Source: Paenactinomyces guangxiensis
Lineage (GTDB): Bacteria > Bacillota > Bacilli > Thermoactinomycetales > Thermoactinomycetaceae
NCBI RefSeq assembly: GCF_016055185.1
Contig: NZ_JAECVR010000012.1
Coordinates: forward strand, 62,001-126,000
Reading direction: 5' to 3'
DNA: 64,000 nucleotides
Each line of letters opens with the position of its first letter. Position 1 is the first letter of the stretch. Below the pieces are notes generated by a model. The model saw nothing but the letters and a program-made list of their open reading frames with translations, did not search any database and was not told where the DNA came from. The translations under genes and the position numbers were made by a program. Positions 25,253-32,754 of this stretch are shown here, in pieces.

Positions 25253-26018
25253 GCAAAAATTCATTCCCGCAAGTAATAAAAAGACCCGGCCAGGGATTGC
25301 GATGGACCCACAATATATTACAATTCATGAAACTGATAACCCAAAGAGTGGAGCGGATGCGGAGGCGCACGCAAGACTTCAATATAACGGGAATAGCCGC
25401 GCAGCGTCGTGGCATTATACCGTCGATGACAAAGAAATTTGGCAAAGTATCCCTGATAACGAGGTGGCTTGGCACGCAGGCGACGGAGGGAGCGGGACCG
25501 GCAACCGGAAAAGTATTGGTATTGAAATATGCGTCAATTCGGATGGGAATTTTGAGAAAGCTAAACAAAACGCAGTTGAATTAGTCCGTTATCTGATGGC
25601 GAAACATAATATTCCGCTTTCCCGTGTGGTCCCTCATAAACACTGGTCCGGGAAAAATTGCCCCCGGCATATCCTTCCGCAATGGAGCCAGTTCACTAAA
25701 CAAATTCAAGAGGGGGGAATAAAAGTGGCATGGGTTGAAGATATGTATGATTTATCTTACTTGCTGGACGACGGAAGCATGAAAAATACACTTTCCAGCC
25801 AGAACACCGAATTGTTAGAGAAAGAACTTACGCGCCTAACGAAGGCAAAGGCCAATTGTATTGTTATTTCAAAACGTTCCGTAGATGTTGAAGTGAAGAG
25901 AAAAGATGGCGGTTTTTATCGGGTCCAGGTTGGAGCCTTCAAAGACAAAGAAAACGCGGAAGGATTGGCCGAACGGCTTAAAAAGGACGGCTACCCTACG
26001 TATATTGTTCATCAGTAA
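25242..26018 (+). CDS. Endolysin: N-acetylmuramoyl-L-alanine amidase with SPOR domain
   Basis: 258 aa from GTG 25242. The Amidase_2 domain covers about residues 15-150: TIHETDN with zinc His, HARLQYN, ASWHYTVDD, VPHKHWSGKNCPRH. The C-terminal 45 residues (YRVQVGAFKDKENAEGLAERL) are a SPOR domain, which binds denuded peptidoglycan. The overlap with the holin suits joint lysis control. Confidence 0.92.
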   Translation: MKIKQKFIPASNKKTRPGIAMDPQYITIHETDNPKSGADAEAHARLQYNGNSRAASWHYTVDDKEIWQSIPDNEVAWHAGDGGSGTGNRKSIGIEICVNSDGNFEKAKQNAVELVRYLMAKHNIPLSRVVPHKHWSGKNCPRHILPQWSQFTKQIQEGGIKVAWVEDMYDLSYLLDDGSMKNTLSSQNTELLEKELTRLTKAKANCIVISKRSVDVEVKRKDGGFYRVQVGAFKDKENAEGLAERLKKDGYPTYIVHQ

Positions 26019-26022
26019 AAAA

Positions 26023-26041
26023 AGGAGGCTTTACGCCTCCT
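26023..26041. terminator. Convergent terminator between lysis and leftward genes
   Basis: AGGAGGC/GCCTCCT stem with a short loop, flanked by A-run on the left and T-rich sequence on the right. It can serve both the rightward late operon and the leftward operon, whose last stop codon is inside it. Confidence 0.7.
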
Positions 26042-26315
26042 CTTCTACCTTTTTCAATTCGCTTTTTAGATGATGGTAAAGGTTTTCTATAAAATCCTTT
26101 TTGGTTCGTTCGTAAGAAAACGCGCTTAGGGTTCCAGTATCGGCTAAGATATTCGCTTGCCCATGATGGACCGGTTCAGCGGTTCCCCAGGTAGTAGACC
26201 CGTGTGAAAAATCAATTTTACCGTCATGGTAATAAATGCAAGGTGTCGCGGTTGCTTGTTCCATTGACAAGTATTTTTCAGCGAATTCCTTAACCATCTT
26301 TTTAGTCAATTTCAT
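26031..26315 (-). CDS. Hypothetical protein, last gene of leftward operon
   Basis: 94 aa (MKLTKKMVKEFAEKYLSMEQ...). A central His-rich stretch (YYHDGKIDFSH, VHHGQ) is notable. Unknown function. It follows the ParR-like gene and ends in the shared terminator. Confidence 0.6.
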   Translation of the reverse strand: MKLTKKMVKEFAEKYLSMEQATATPCIYYHDGKIDFSHGSTTWGTAEPVHHGQANILADTGTLSAFSYERTKKDFIENLYHHLKSELKKVEEEA

Positions 26316-26345
26316 TTTATTCCCCGTCCTCTCAATAATAATATT

Positions 26346-26642
26346 TTACCCTACTATCCCACCTAAATCATCCGCCGAGAAATTTTCTTTTTCCTCTTCC
26401 GGTTCAGGCTCCTGTTCCCGTTGTGTTTGCGGAACGGGACCAACTGGATAAAATGACCCGTCACCGTTTGGGTTTGTCCTCATTTCCAAATAAAGCAGCC
26501 GTTTAAAATACTGTGAATGGTTATCCGAAACCCGGTTTAGGTATTCCCATAGTTGGGCCTCTTGCTTATCCTTTAAATTAAAGTTAACCGGGGCCTTTTC
26601 AACTGTTTTCTCCTTTCTTTTCTTGTTCTCGTTTTCGCTCAT
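26346..26642 (-). CDS. ParR-like partner of the actin homologue
   Basis: 98 aa. The N-terminus is basic. Residues 18-55 (FNLKDKQEAQLWEYLNRVSDNHSQYFKRLLYLEMR) look like a ribbon-helix-helix-type DNA-binding unit, and the C-terminal 40 residues are acidic and disordered. It directly follows a ParM-type gene, as ParR adaptors do in type II partition cassettes. The role is inferred from context and architecture. Confidence 0.55.
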   Translation of the reverse strand: MSENENKKRKEKTVEKAPVNFNLKDKQEAQLWEYLNRVSDNHSQYFKRLLYLEMRTNPNGDGSFYPVGPVPQTQREQEPEPEEEKENFSADDLGGIVG

Positions 26643-26657
26643 AGCCGCCGCCTCCTG

Positions 26658-27491
26658 TTAATATCCAAACATTACTTTACCTATTTTATAATATCCTCGC
26701 GCGTTTGCAAATTGAGGGGCGTCTACGGTTGAAGCGTAAGGAAAATATTCACGAATGGCCGGGGTTAGTTGTTCTGCTTGTCCTCCTACAACGATGATAC
26801 GCGCATCTGTGTGCCATTTGGCTGATAGTTCGCCGTGCAGTGTTTCTGCTACGCGTTCATAATTTCTATTTTCCTCTTTCAAGGTATCCCAGCCCCAGGG
26901 CAACGTTAGAGAAGCGGGAGCAAGGAATTTTTTTCGGCGGAACGTCAGACAGTTCACTGTCCGGCTTCCCAAGTCAATGACGTGGGTTTCTTCCTCTGTT
27001 GCCTGGTCGAAGAAAGCTCCAGCCCCTTCAACAGTTACCGCGCAACGATTAATATTAATCGTCCGCATTTCTTTGCCGTGTTTCGTATACATGGTTACTT
27101 TGTGCGAGCCTTCTAACATTTCCTTTACTTTTTCCATGTCTGAGTTAAAACGGCCGAGCGGAACGCCGGTAACTAAATCGACCGGTTCATATTGATTGAC
27201 CCCGGCCCGGTAGAGAGCAGCCAGGATAAATAAAAGCGTGTTTTTACTTCCCTTGTCTTCATCCATGCGGCGTCCTGAATCCCCGTCCGCTACGAATTCA
27301 ACCACTTCACCAATATAATTTGCCTCTCCCTCGTGCTCAATAACATAATCGTTTTCACCTGTCAAAACGTCCCAATCTGTTTCATAGTATTTTGTAATCC
27401 ATGACGGGAAAAGGAACGTTTTGAAAATCCCCGGTTTCGTTTGGAAAACAACTTTTACATACGAACGTCCAGCGTCTACCGAAATTAACAT
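26658..27491 (-). CDS. ParM/StbA-type actin-like ATPase
   Basis: 277 aa. Actin-fold blocks are visible: N-terminal phosphate-1 MLISVDAGRSYVKVVF, VDLVTGVPLGRF, phosphate-2 HVIDLGSRTVNCL, and the adenosine motif IIVVGGQAEQL. It would polymerise and move DNA copies apart. It is shorter than R1 ParM (320 aa). GGAGAAT precedes the ATG. An actin operon in a tailed phage suggests a plasmid-like prophage state or intracellular DNA positioning. Confidence 0.85.
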   Translation of the reverse strand: MLISVDAGRSYVKVVFQTKPGIFKTFLFPSWITKYYETDWDVLTGENDYVIEHEGEANYIGEVVEFVADGDSGRRMDEDKGSKNTLLFILAALYRAGVNQYEPVDLVTGVPLGRFNSDMEKVKEMLEGSHKVTMYTKHGKEMRTININRCAVTVEGAGAFFDQATEEETHVIDLGSRTVNCLTFRRKKFLAPASLTLPWGWDTLKEENRNYERVAETLHGELSAKWHTDARIIVVGGQAEQLTPAIREYFPYASTVDAPQFANARGYYKIGKVMFGY

Positions 27492-27543
27492 GTTATCATT
27501 CTCCTTTTATGCGTTTTTGTTTGTCGGCCCATGTTAGGCATTA

Positions 27544-27705
27544 TTACACCGGAATAATTTTGTAGCTTTCAATATAGCAACCAAATTCGCAGGCAACGTC
27601 ATAAAGGTATTTTTCAGCTTGTGCTGATGTTCCCATGAATAATTCCTCATAGTCATATATTTCATTCCCGTCCTGCAATTTTGCAATAATATTCCACTGT
27701 TGCAT
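27544..27705 (-). CDS. Small hypothetical protein (53 aa)
   Basis: ATG at 27705-27703 follows AAGGAGAATGACAC. The product starts MQQWNIIAKLQDGNEIYDYE; probably a small alpha/beta domain. Similar GTTAGGC-containing hairpins flank it (27527-27545 and 27741-27760). Confidence 0.55.
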   Translation of the reverse strand: MQQWNIIAKLQDGNEIYDYEELFMGTSAQAEKYLYDVACEFGCYIESYKIIPV

Positions 27706-27769
27706 GTGTCATTCTCCTTTTTATTTGTTTTATTTGTAGGGGCCATGTTAGGCCCGGCGATTACAACAG

Positions 27770-28165
27770 TTATGCTGTAACGCAATAAATCCAACCGTCT
27801 TTAATAAATCGGGCCGTTAAATGCGTCACTCTTTCGTTTGCTGATATGTCGATTTCAGTACCATCTATTTTAATGGTGTCGTAACCTTCTTTAATGTAGC
27901 TAATAAGGGTTTTCTTCGTGAGCTTGTACCCTGGAAACATCTTTTTAAATTCAGTGAGACTAATGTTTTTATGTTTTAGTTTCTCTTCTTTCTTCTCTTC
28001 AATGCCTTCACGTTCTACAAGAAAATCAACTTGTTCCGAAATTTCGGCGAAAATAACGTTGCTCACAAGTGCCTTTATAAAAATTTCTTCCGCTTTGCCT
28101 GCGTCTACGTTAAACCGCTCCATAATGTCCGTTAAGTAAAGAGTGTATACATCTTTGAATTCCAT
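27770..28165 (-). CDS. Hypothetical protein (131 aa) under its own operators
   Basis: Helical N-terminus (IMERFNVDAGKAEEIFIKALVSNVIF), a charged middle and a small C-terminal domain that could contain a helix-turn-helix (LTKKTLISYIKEGYDTIKIDG). AAAGGAGATAT precedes the ATG. The upstream region holds a promoter ringed by GAGTAAC repeats, so this protein could be the regulator binding them (inference). Confidence 0.55.
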   Translation of the reverse strand: MEFKDVYTLYLTDIMERFNVDAGKAEEIFIKALVSNVIFAEISEQVDFLVEREGIEEKKEEKLKHKNISLTEFKKMFPGYKLTKKTLISYIKEGYDTIKIDGTEIDISANERVTHLTARFIKDGWIYCVTA

Positions 28166-28189
28166 TTTGCATATCTCCTTTATTAAAAA

Positions 28190-28298
28190 GTTTCTAACGA
28201 GTAACCTATGAGTAACTTTCTATTATCATTATACCAAGTTGAGGCCAAAATGCAAGAGGTAAATTAAAAAAGTTACTCATTGGTTTCTAATGAGTAAC
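28190..28298 (-). promoter_or_regulatory. Leftward promoter flanked by GAGTAAC repeats
   Basis: Leftward -35 TTGCAT (28255-28250) and -10 TATAAT (28233-28228), spacer 16. Near-identical 16-mers GTTTCTAAYGAGTAAC lie at 28190-28205 and 28283-28298, with ATGAGTAAC at 28208-28216 and its inverse GTTACTCAT at 28272-28280. The dyads bracket the promoter like operators. Confidence 0.7.
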
Positions 28299-28308
28299 AT
28301 ATATAAAG

Positions 28309-28836
28309 TCATTTGGCTTGTCTGGTCAACCAAAACCACTCCATAAACGTCTGTTTCAGCTTTTCGCTTTTCTTAAACAGTTCCGTCTGTTCTTCTGCTG
28401 TCAGTTCTTCAACTTCATGGGGGTTTTCAATCAAGTATTGAATATAACTTCTTTCTTGTTTCTCCTCGTGGTCATGTATTTCCGGCTTTTCCGGTTCCTG
28501 ATATTTCGGTATTTCGTCCTCTTTTCTCAAGTCAAAGAAATGGTTATTTAGTTTCAAATAGTTTGCCGTTCGTTCCGGTAATTCGTAATCTCTAATTGTT
28601 TCCTCTGCACATTCCCGGACCTTTTTGGGGTTGGTCAACTCGACGCCTTTCCAACCGCCAATACTATAGGCTTCTTCAGCATATTTTATCGTACCATCTG
28701 AGAAGTAAGGCTCTCCTATGAATACATCTAAGTCAAATTTATTATTTTCAGTGTCAATACGTAAGATGGCACAATAAACACGGATAGACGTTTTGAAGAA
28801 AAGTTTATGATGTTTGTAGTGTTTCTCCCAGAACAT
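28309..28836 (-). CDS. Hypothetical protein (175 aa)
   Basis: ATG 28836 follows AGAGAGGAGG; an in-frame start at 28872 is less well placed. The N-terminal two thirds is a mixed domain (MFWEKHYKHHKLFFKTSIRVYC); the C-terminus is highly acidic then helical. Not recognised. Confidence 0.55.
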   Translation of the reverse strand: MFWEKHYKHHKLFFKTSIRVYCAILRIDTENNKFDLDVFIGEPYFSDGTIKYAEEAYSIGGWKGVELTNPKKVRECAEETIRDYELPERTANYLKLNNHFFDLRKEDEIPKYQEPEKPEIHDHEEKQERSYIQYLIENPHEVEELTAEEQTELFKKSEKLKQTFMEWFWLTRQAK

Positions 28837-28934
28837 CAGGCTGCCTCCTCTCTCTTCTGTTTTCTCTTTCAAATTTCGTCCTCTTTGTCCGGTTTTTTAG
28901 GGGTATCGGTGGGGGAGAAGGGAGGCTAAAGCTG

Positions 28935-28961
28935 CATAAAATAAGGATTTGTTATTTTATG
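28935..28961. repeat. Inverted repeat in a 255-bp gene-free gap
   Basis: CATAAAATAA/TTATTTTATG, 10-bp perfect arms, 7-base spacer. It lies upstream of the 175-aa leftward gene; a regulatory dyad is possible. I see no gene between 28837 and 29093. Confidence 0.45.
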
Positions 28962-29093
28962 GTATTGTTCGCTTTTGGCCCCTCCTCCCCGGCTTCTTTC
29001 TAAGCGAAAACGGTTTATTTTGTCGATAGGGGAGGGGAACGAACATTCCTATAATCGTTTATACCAACGTTTAAGCCAGCCGCAATAATTATT

Positions 29094-29288
29094 CTATTGT
29101 CTAACATTTTCATCACCGTTTTGCACAATTTGAATCGTTTCCCTGTCAACTGCAACCGGGTCATAACATCCAGATATATTTTCAAAGTAGGTGACTCCAT
29201 CGTCTGGAGCATGCCGTATATCAGTTTCGAGTAAATCAACCTCTATCCATTCGTCGTTTAAATCTATCGCTTTTGCTTTCAGCTTCAT
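29094..29288 (-). CDS. Small acidic hypothetical protein (64 aa)
   Basis: ATG 29288 behind GGAGGG. The product (MKLKAKAIDLNDEWIEVDLL...) looks like a small all-beta domain. Unknown. Confidence 0.55.
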   Translation of the reverse strand: MKLKAKAIDLNDEWIEVDLLETDIRHAPDDGVTYFENISGCYDPVAVDRETIQIVQNGDENVRQ

Positions 29289-29335
29289 CAATATCCCTCC
29301 GTTTATTTGAATGGGCGGTTTAATGACCGCCCATG

Positions 29336-29470
29336 TTATTCTTCAATGTCATAAGGGACTTTAATTTCTCCGACCCCTTTGCAAGCATGGCATTTAACCT
29401 TATGTTCTACGCCTAAAACGTCAACAATAACAAAAAGGATTCCATCGCCTTCACAAGTTTTGCATTTCAT
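29336..29470 (-). CDS. Tiny DnaJ-type zinc-ribbon protein (44 aa)
   Basis: ATG at 29470-29468 behind GGAGGGG. Two CxxCxGxG-like knuckles (CKTCEGDG and CHACKGVG) occur 22 residues apart, the DnaJ/anti-TRAP zinc-finger pattern, with nothing else in the protein. A hairpin ATGGGCGG/CCGCCCAT (29310-29333) follows its stop. Confidence 0.7.
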   Translation of the reverse strand: MKCKTCEGDGILFVIVDVLGVEHKVKCHACKGVGEIKVPYDIEE

Positions 29471-29489
29471 TTTTAACCCCTCCGTTTAT

Positions 29490-29789
29490 TTAAAAAGGTG
29501 TGGTCAAACACAAACGCTCTTTTTCCACTTCCCATACTTTCGGATTAATATCTTTTTCCGGGTTAATCACTTTCAAAGCGGAATCATGATAATATTCCTC
29601 GACCACTTTACCAGCCCTCGGATTATAATATCGGACTCTGTAAGCCTTTTGATTAGTCCCTGCTACTCTCGCAACTCTGACAATGATTCCGATTGAATCT
29701 AAATAACGGTTTCTGATATGGTCAAACTTGAAAAATTTCACTTTCACAATGTCGCTTTTTTTTAATCGTTTTACAGTCGACACTTTCAC
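29490..29789 (-). CDS. First gene of the leftward operon (99 aa, unknown)
   Basis: Basic, beta-rich product (MKVSTVKRLKKSDIVKVKFFKFD...; SIGIIVRVARV) that might be an SH3-like fold. It lies 40 bases after the operator-bearing promoter and so is made first on derepression. Not recognised. Confidence 0.55.
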   Translation of the reverse strand: MKVSTVKRLKKSDIVKVKFFKFDHIRNRYLDSIGIIVRVARVAGTNQKAYRVRYYNPRAGKVVEEYYHDSALKVINPEKDINPKVWEVEKERLCLTTPF

Positions 29790-29827
29790 ATATCCCCTTT
29801 ACTTCAACATTTTCAACTTCAACTATT

Positions 29828-29878
29828 ATATTACTTGCGTTTCGTAAATTTGTCAACAATAAATTTTGCGTTATGCAA
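29828..29878 (-). promoter_or_regulatory. Leftward promoter with two phage operators
   Basis: Leftward TTGACA (29856-29851) and TAATAT (29833-29828) are 17 bp apart. Operators TTGCG-TTT-CGTAA (29835-29847, in the spacer) and TTGCG-TTA-TGCAA (29866-29878, upstream) match the series on the rightward promoters. One regulator probably controls both arms. Confidence 0.8.
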
Positions 29879-30040
29879 AGAAAGTTATTTGCTCACATTT
29901 TGCACACGAAAATGCGATAAAAACCTGATAAATAAAGGGAAGCAAAAGAAAAACACCCCGTAAAATAGGGCGTTTTGACAACAGGAAATAAGCAAATTAA
30001 CTGAACTGTGTATAATCCTGTTACACAGGGCCGGCTTTTG

Positions 30041-30352
30041 AAGATGAGTTTTAGGATAATGGCGAATCATTACGGATTGAGTAATATTTTACGGTTTGTT
30101 AGTAGATGATAAAAAGTTATTGTCGACAAGACCTAAATCAGATTATGATGAACATGTTAAATCAGTTTTCATGAATTGGCTTAAAGGGTAGAAAAGATGA
30201 AGTAAGCCCTATCTCTGTACTCGAAAGGGGAGACGGAATGAGTCAGCTGAATCCTCAAATAACGCAGTAAAGAATTTTTGGAACATAAAGCCTGTGAAGA
30301 AAGAGGACGGCAAATCAGGATATCAATTTCCAAAAATTCCCTTAGACGAATA
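30041..30352 (+). pseudogene. Degenerate coding remnants at the prophage/host junction
   Basis: A short frame from ATG 30043 (MSFRIMANHYGLSN...) breaks near 30095. A -1 frame then reads VIFYGLLVDDKKLLSTRPKS to a TAG near 30191. A further frame to the TAA at 30350-30352 ends KSGYQFPKIPLDE. They read like protein but no intact gene exists; family unknown. They may be disrupted by prophage insertion. Confidence 0.35.
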
Positions 30353-30393
30353 AGTAATCATCTCTTGTAGGTAGGCAGGAGGTTTTTATTTAA

Positions 30394-30840
30394 ATGAAAA
30401 AAAGTTTGCTGGTTCTTTTGTCAATCCTGTTCGTTTTTGCCGCAGGATGTTCTGTGGTAGAGGATGTCACAAACACGATTGAGTATGCAGACGAAGCCGC
30501 TCAGTACGCGCAGGTGATCACCGACTTTTACAATACGGCTCCCTCATTAGTTGAACAAGCAACTACAGATCCTGCATCGAGACAGGAATTGGAGACAAAA
30601 TTAAAAAATGTAAAACAAGAGATCCAGGACTTCAATCAATTGACCCCTCCCGAAAATGTGCAGGAATACCATGATGTAATTGTGGGACACAATAAGCAGT
30701 TGGAAACAGTGATCGACACATATCTAGATAATGTAAAAGACGGTAAGATTGATCCGAAGCTGTTGGAGAACGCGGACCTTCTTCAATCAATAGAGGATAT
30801 TTCAAAAGCAGTCAATGACATCCAGAATATTGGAAAATGA
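30394..30840 (+). CDS. Lipoprotein, DUF6376-like
   Basis: 148 aa. Signal peptide with lipobox FAAGC (Cys19), so it is anchored outside the membrane. The mature part is helical (YADEAAQYAQVITDFYNTAPSLV) like the DUF6376 lipoproteins of Bacillales. AGGAGG precedes the ATG. It is the first clear host gene, and the first GATC of the window lies in it (30516). Confidence 0.75.
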   Translation: MKKSLLVLLSILFVFAAGCSVVEDVTNTIEYADEAAQYAQVITDFYNTAPSLVEQATTDPASRQELETKLKNVKQEIQDFNQLTPPENVQEYHDVIVGHNKQLETVIDTYLDNVKDGKIDPKLLENADLLQSIEDISKAVNDIQNIGK

Positions 30841-30864
30841 CGTAAATCAGATGAGAACGCAGGT

Positions 30865-30906
30865 AGAATCTGCCCCCCTTTTGAACAAAAAAGGGGGGCA
30901 GATTCT
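30865..30906. terminator. 18-bp perfect hairpin after the lipoprotein gene
   Basis: Arms 30865-30882 and 30889-30906 pair perfectly around a 6-base loop and include a C6/G6 block next to A/T runs. Strong enough to end transcription although the T-run is inside the stem. 30907-31093 holds only short coding-like scraps. Confidence 0.65.
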
Positions 30907-31093
30907 TGCTTCCAAGATGAAACGTATAGCTTTTCGGATGGATCAAGGAAGAAGGATTTGACGGAATCAACCATTTCTCTCAAAGTAGACGGCAAGATGT
31001 ATTTTATTGAATGAAAAAGGAGTATTCTTGGCCACAGCAACGAAGAAATGCTATTCTTTCCTATAGAACATTAAGAAATGATGGTGTTTTCCT

Positions 31094-31112
31094 CATGTTA
31101 AATATTAACATG
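31094..31112. repeat. 19-bp palindrome CATGTTAA-ATA-TTAACATG
   Basis: Perfect 8-bp arms. It lies in the gap 30907-31235, between the lipoprotein and the MFS gene; operator-like, but no promoter is clear. Confidence 0.45.
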
Positions 31113-31140
31113 TCATTCTTGAGTTTTCTGTATAAACACG

Positions 31141-31177
31141 AAACGACTTGAGGGCTATACGCAGTCTCAAGTCGTTT
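31141..31177. terminator. Terminator downstream of the MFS gene
   Basis: AAACGACTTGAG/CTCAAGTCGTTT, 12-bp arms and 13-base loop. It lies 60 bases past the leftward MFS stop. Confidence 0.65.
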
Positions 31178-31235
31178 TTCTATTTCCCGGATAAATGACG
31201 ACAACATCAATATTCGCTGCCTCTACGCTGGTTCC

Positions 31236-32531
31236 TCAGATCATCTGTTTTTTACTTGGTTTATAACTGTGATCACTGATGTCCGGTTTTTTTAGAGCAA
31301 GTGAACTCAAAATAGCTATCGCGGGAAGCAGCATTGTTGCCAGTATAACCTCTTTATATCCATAGAAGTAGTCATAAGCAACCCCATATAACACGGGACC
31401 AAAGGCAGAGCTGACGACGGTGGTCATCATGGCTACTCCTCTAATGCTTCCCAGATAGGCTCTGCCAAAATAATTAGGCCAGATTACGTTGAGGGTAATC
31501 TGTTCAACTCCGTTCTGAATTCCCCAGATCAGGGCAATGAGTACGATCCAATGCGAAGATTCCACACTTAAAAAGAAGGTAAGAACTGTTAATTGAGCCA
31601 TATATGCAATTGCCAGCACCCGATTTACCTTAAAAAGGTCCACGGCATAGCCAGAAACAAATGTCATGGGAAAACCAACCATCGCCATGATACTGAGAAT
31701 GATCGTTGCCAAATTCATGTCTAACCCATTCCCTTTCAAGATCGAAGGAAGGTGAAAGACAATAGCCGTATTTACGAGGGCAGGAACACCGACACAATAT
31801 AAAATCAGCCAGAAAGCTTTTGTTTTAATGGCTTCTTTTAGCGTCCAGCTTCTCTCTGTGAAAGAAGAGTCCGTACTGTTATCTTGATGTTTTAAAAGAC
31901 CGTTATCCGGTTGTAAACCCATATCCTCCGGGCGGTTACGAACAAAAAAACCCGCCAGAGGTACAAATATCACGAGGAGCAACATCCCCCATACGATCCA
32001 TGAATATTGCCACCCCAGCCGGTGAATAAGGTATCCATTGATCGGCGGAACAAGAGCGGAACCAAGAAATCCTCCGATTGCCATCAGGCTCATGGCTCTA
32101 CCGCGCTGACGGATAAACCATTGAGGAACTAAGGTGCTGGGAATGAGAGTCATGGACCCCTGACCGAGTAACCGGATGAGGAAAAAGCCGACAAAAAGCA
32201 TCCAGGGCTGAGTCACCAGACTGTTCCATAAGCATGCCAGAGAGAACAGGATCCCGACGATCACCATCATGAGCCGTTGGCCATATTGATCAATTAAACG
32301 TCCTACAACCAAAAGTAAAATACCGGCTGTAAGTGTTGCACTGGAATAGATCCCTGATACAAGAGAACGGCTCCATCCAAAATGGTGGATATAGGATTCG
32401 ATAAAAGCAGAGATCGAATAGGTTTGTCCCGGGCCAGAGAAAAATATACCTAAACCCGCAATAAACACGATATACCATCCATAAAAAATGGATGGTTTGG
32501 ACTTAAGAGTTGTATTCGTTTGAGAGGACAT
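31236..32531 (-). CDS. MFS transporter (monocarboxylate/OFA type)
   Basis: 431 aa from ATG 32531, with AAAGGAG upstream. Twelve hydrophobic segments; GWYIVFIAGLGIFFSGPGQTYSIS and RLIDQYGQRLMM (MFS motif A) are typical of the MCT/oxalate-formate antiporter group. Substrate unknown, likely an organic acid. Transcribed divergently from an AraC regulator, which probably controls it. Confidence 0.85.
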   Translation of the reverse strand: MSSQTNTTLKSKPSIFYGWYIVFIAGLGIFFSGPGQTYSISAFIESYIHHFGWSRSLVSGIYSSATLTAGILLLVVGRLIDQYGQRLMMVIVGILFSLACLWNSLVTQPWMLFVGFFLIRLLGQGSMTLIPSTLVPQWFIRQRGRAMSLMAIGGFLGSALVPPINGYLIHRLGWQYSWIVWGMLLLVIFVPLAGFFVRNRPEDMGLQPDNGLLKHQDNSTDSSFTERSWTLKEAIKTKAFWLILYCVGVPALVNTAIVFHLPSILKGNGLDMNLATIILSIMAMVGFPMTFVSGYAVDLFKVNRVLAIAYMAQLTVLTFFLSVESSHWIVLIALIWGIQNGVEQITLNVIWPNYFGRAYLGSIRGVAMMTTVVSSAFGPVLYGVAYDYFYGYKEVILATMLLPAIAILSSLALKKPDISDHSYKPSKKQMI

Positions 32532-32754
32532 AAATGTAACTCCTTTTATGGCAAAAACATTTTGTTTTTGTTGTAATAGGGGTGGGAGGTAATGAACATC
32601 TGCGTGTGAAACTGACAGTAGGGTTAGAGAAAGCATCGGTCGATTTCGGTATCTTCTACCCAATTACAACTATTTATATCACAAAAAAGATTATCATTTC
32701 CAGACACACGAAAAGCAGTTTGAACAAGGCATACCGAATGGAGAGTGTTGGATA

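Noticed and set aside
29015-29239. 74-codon leftward ORF
   Set aside because: It overlaps the better supported 64-aa gene in another frame and has no ribosome site.
30043-30352. An attachment site with a tRNA
   Set aside because: No tR​NA fold and no identifiable repeat; the left end of the prophage is outside the window.
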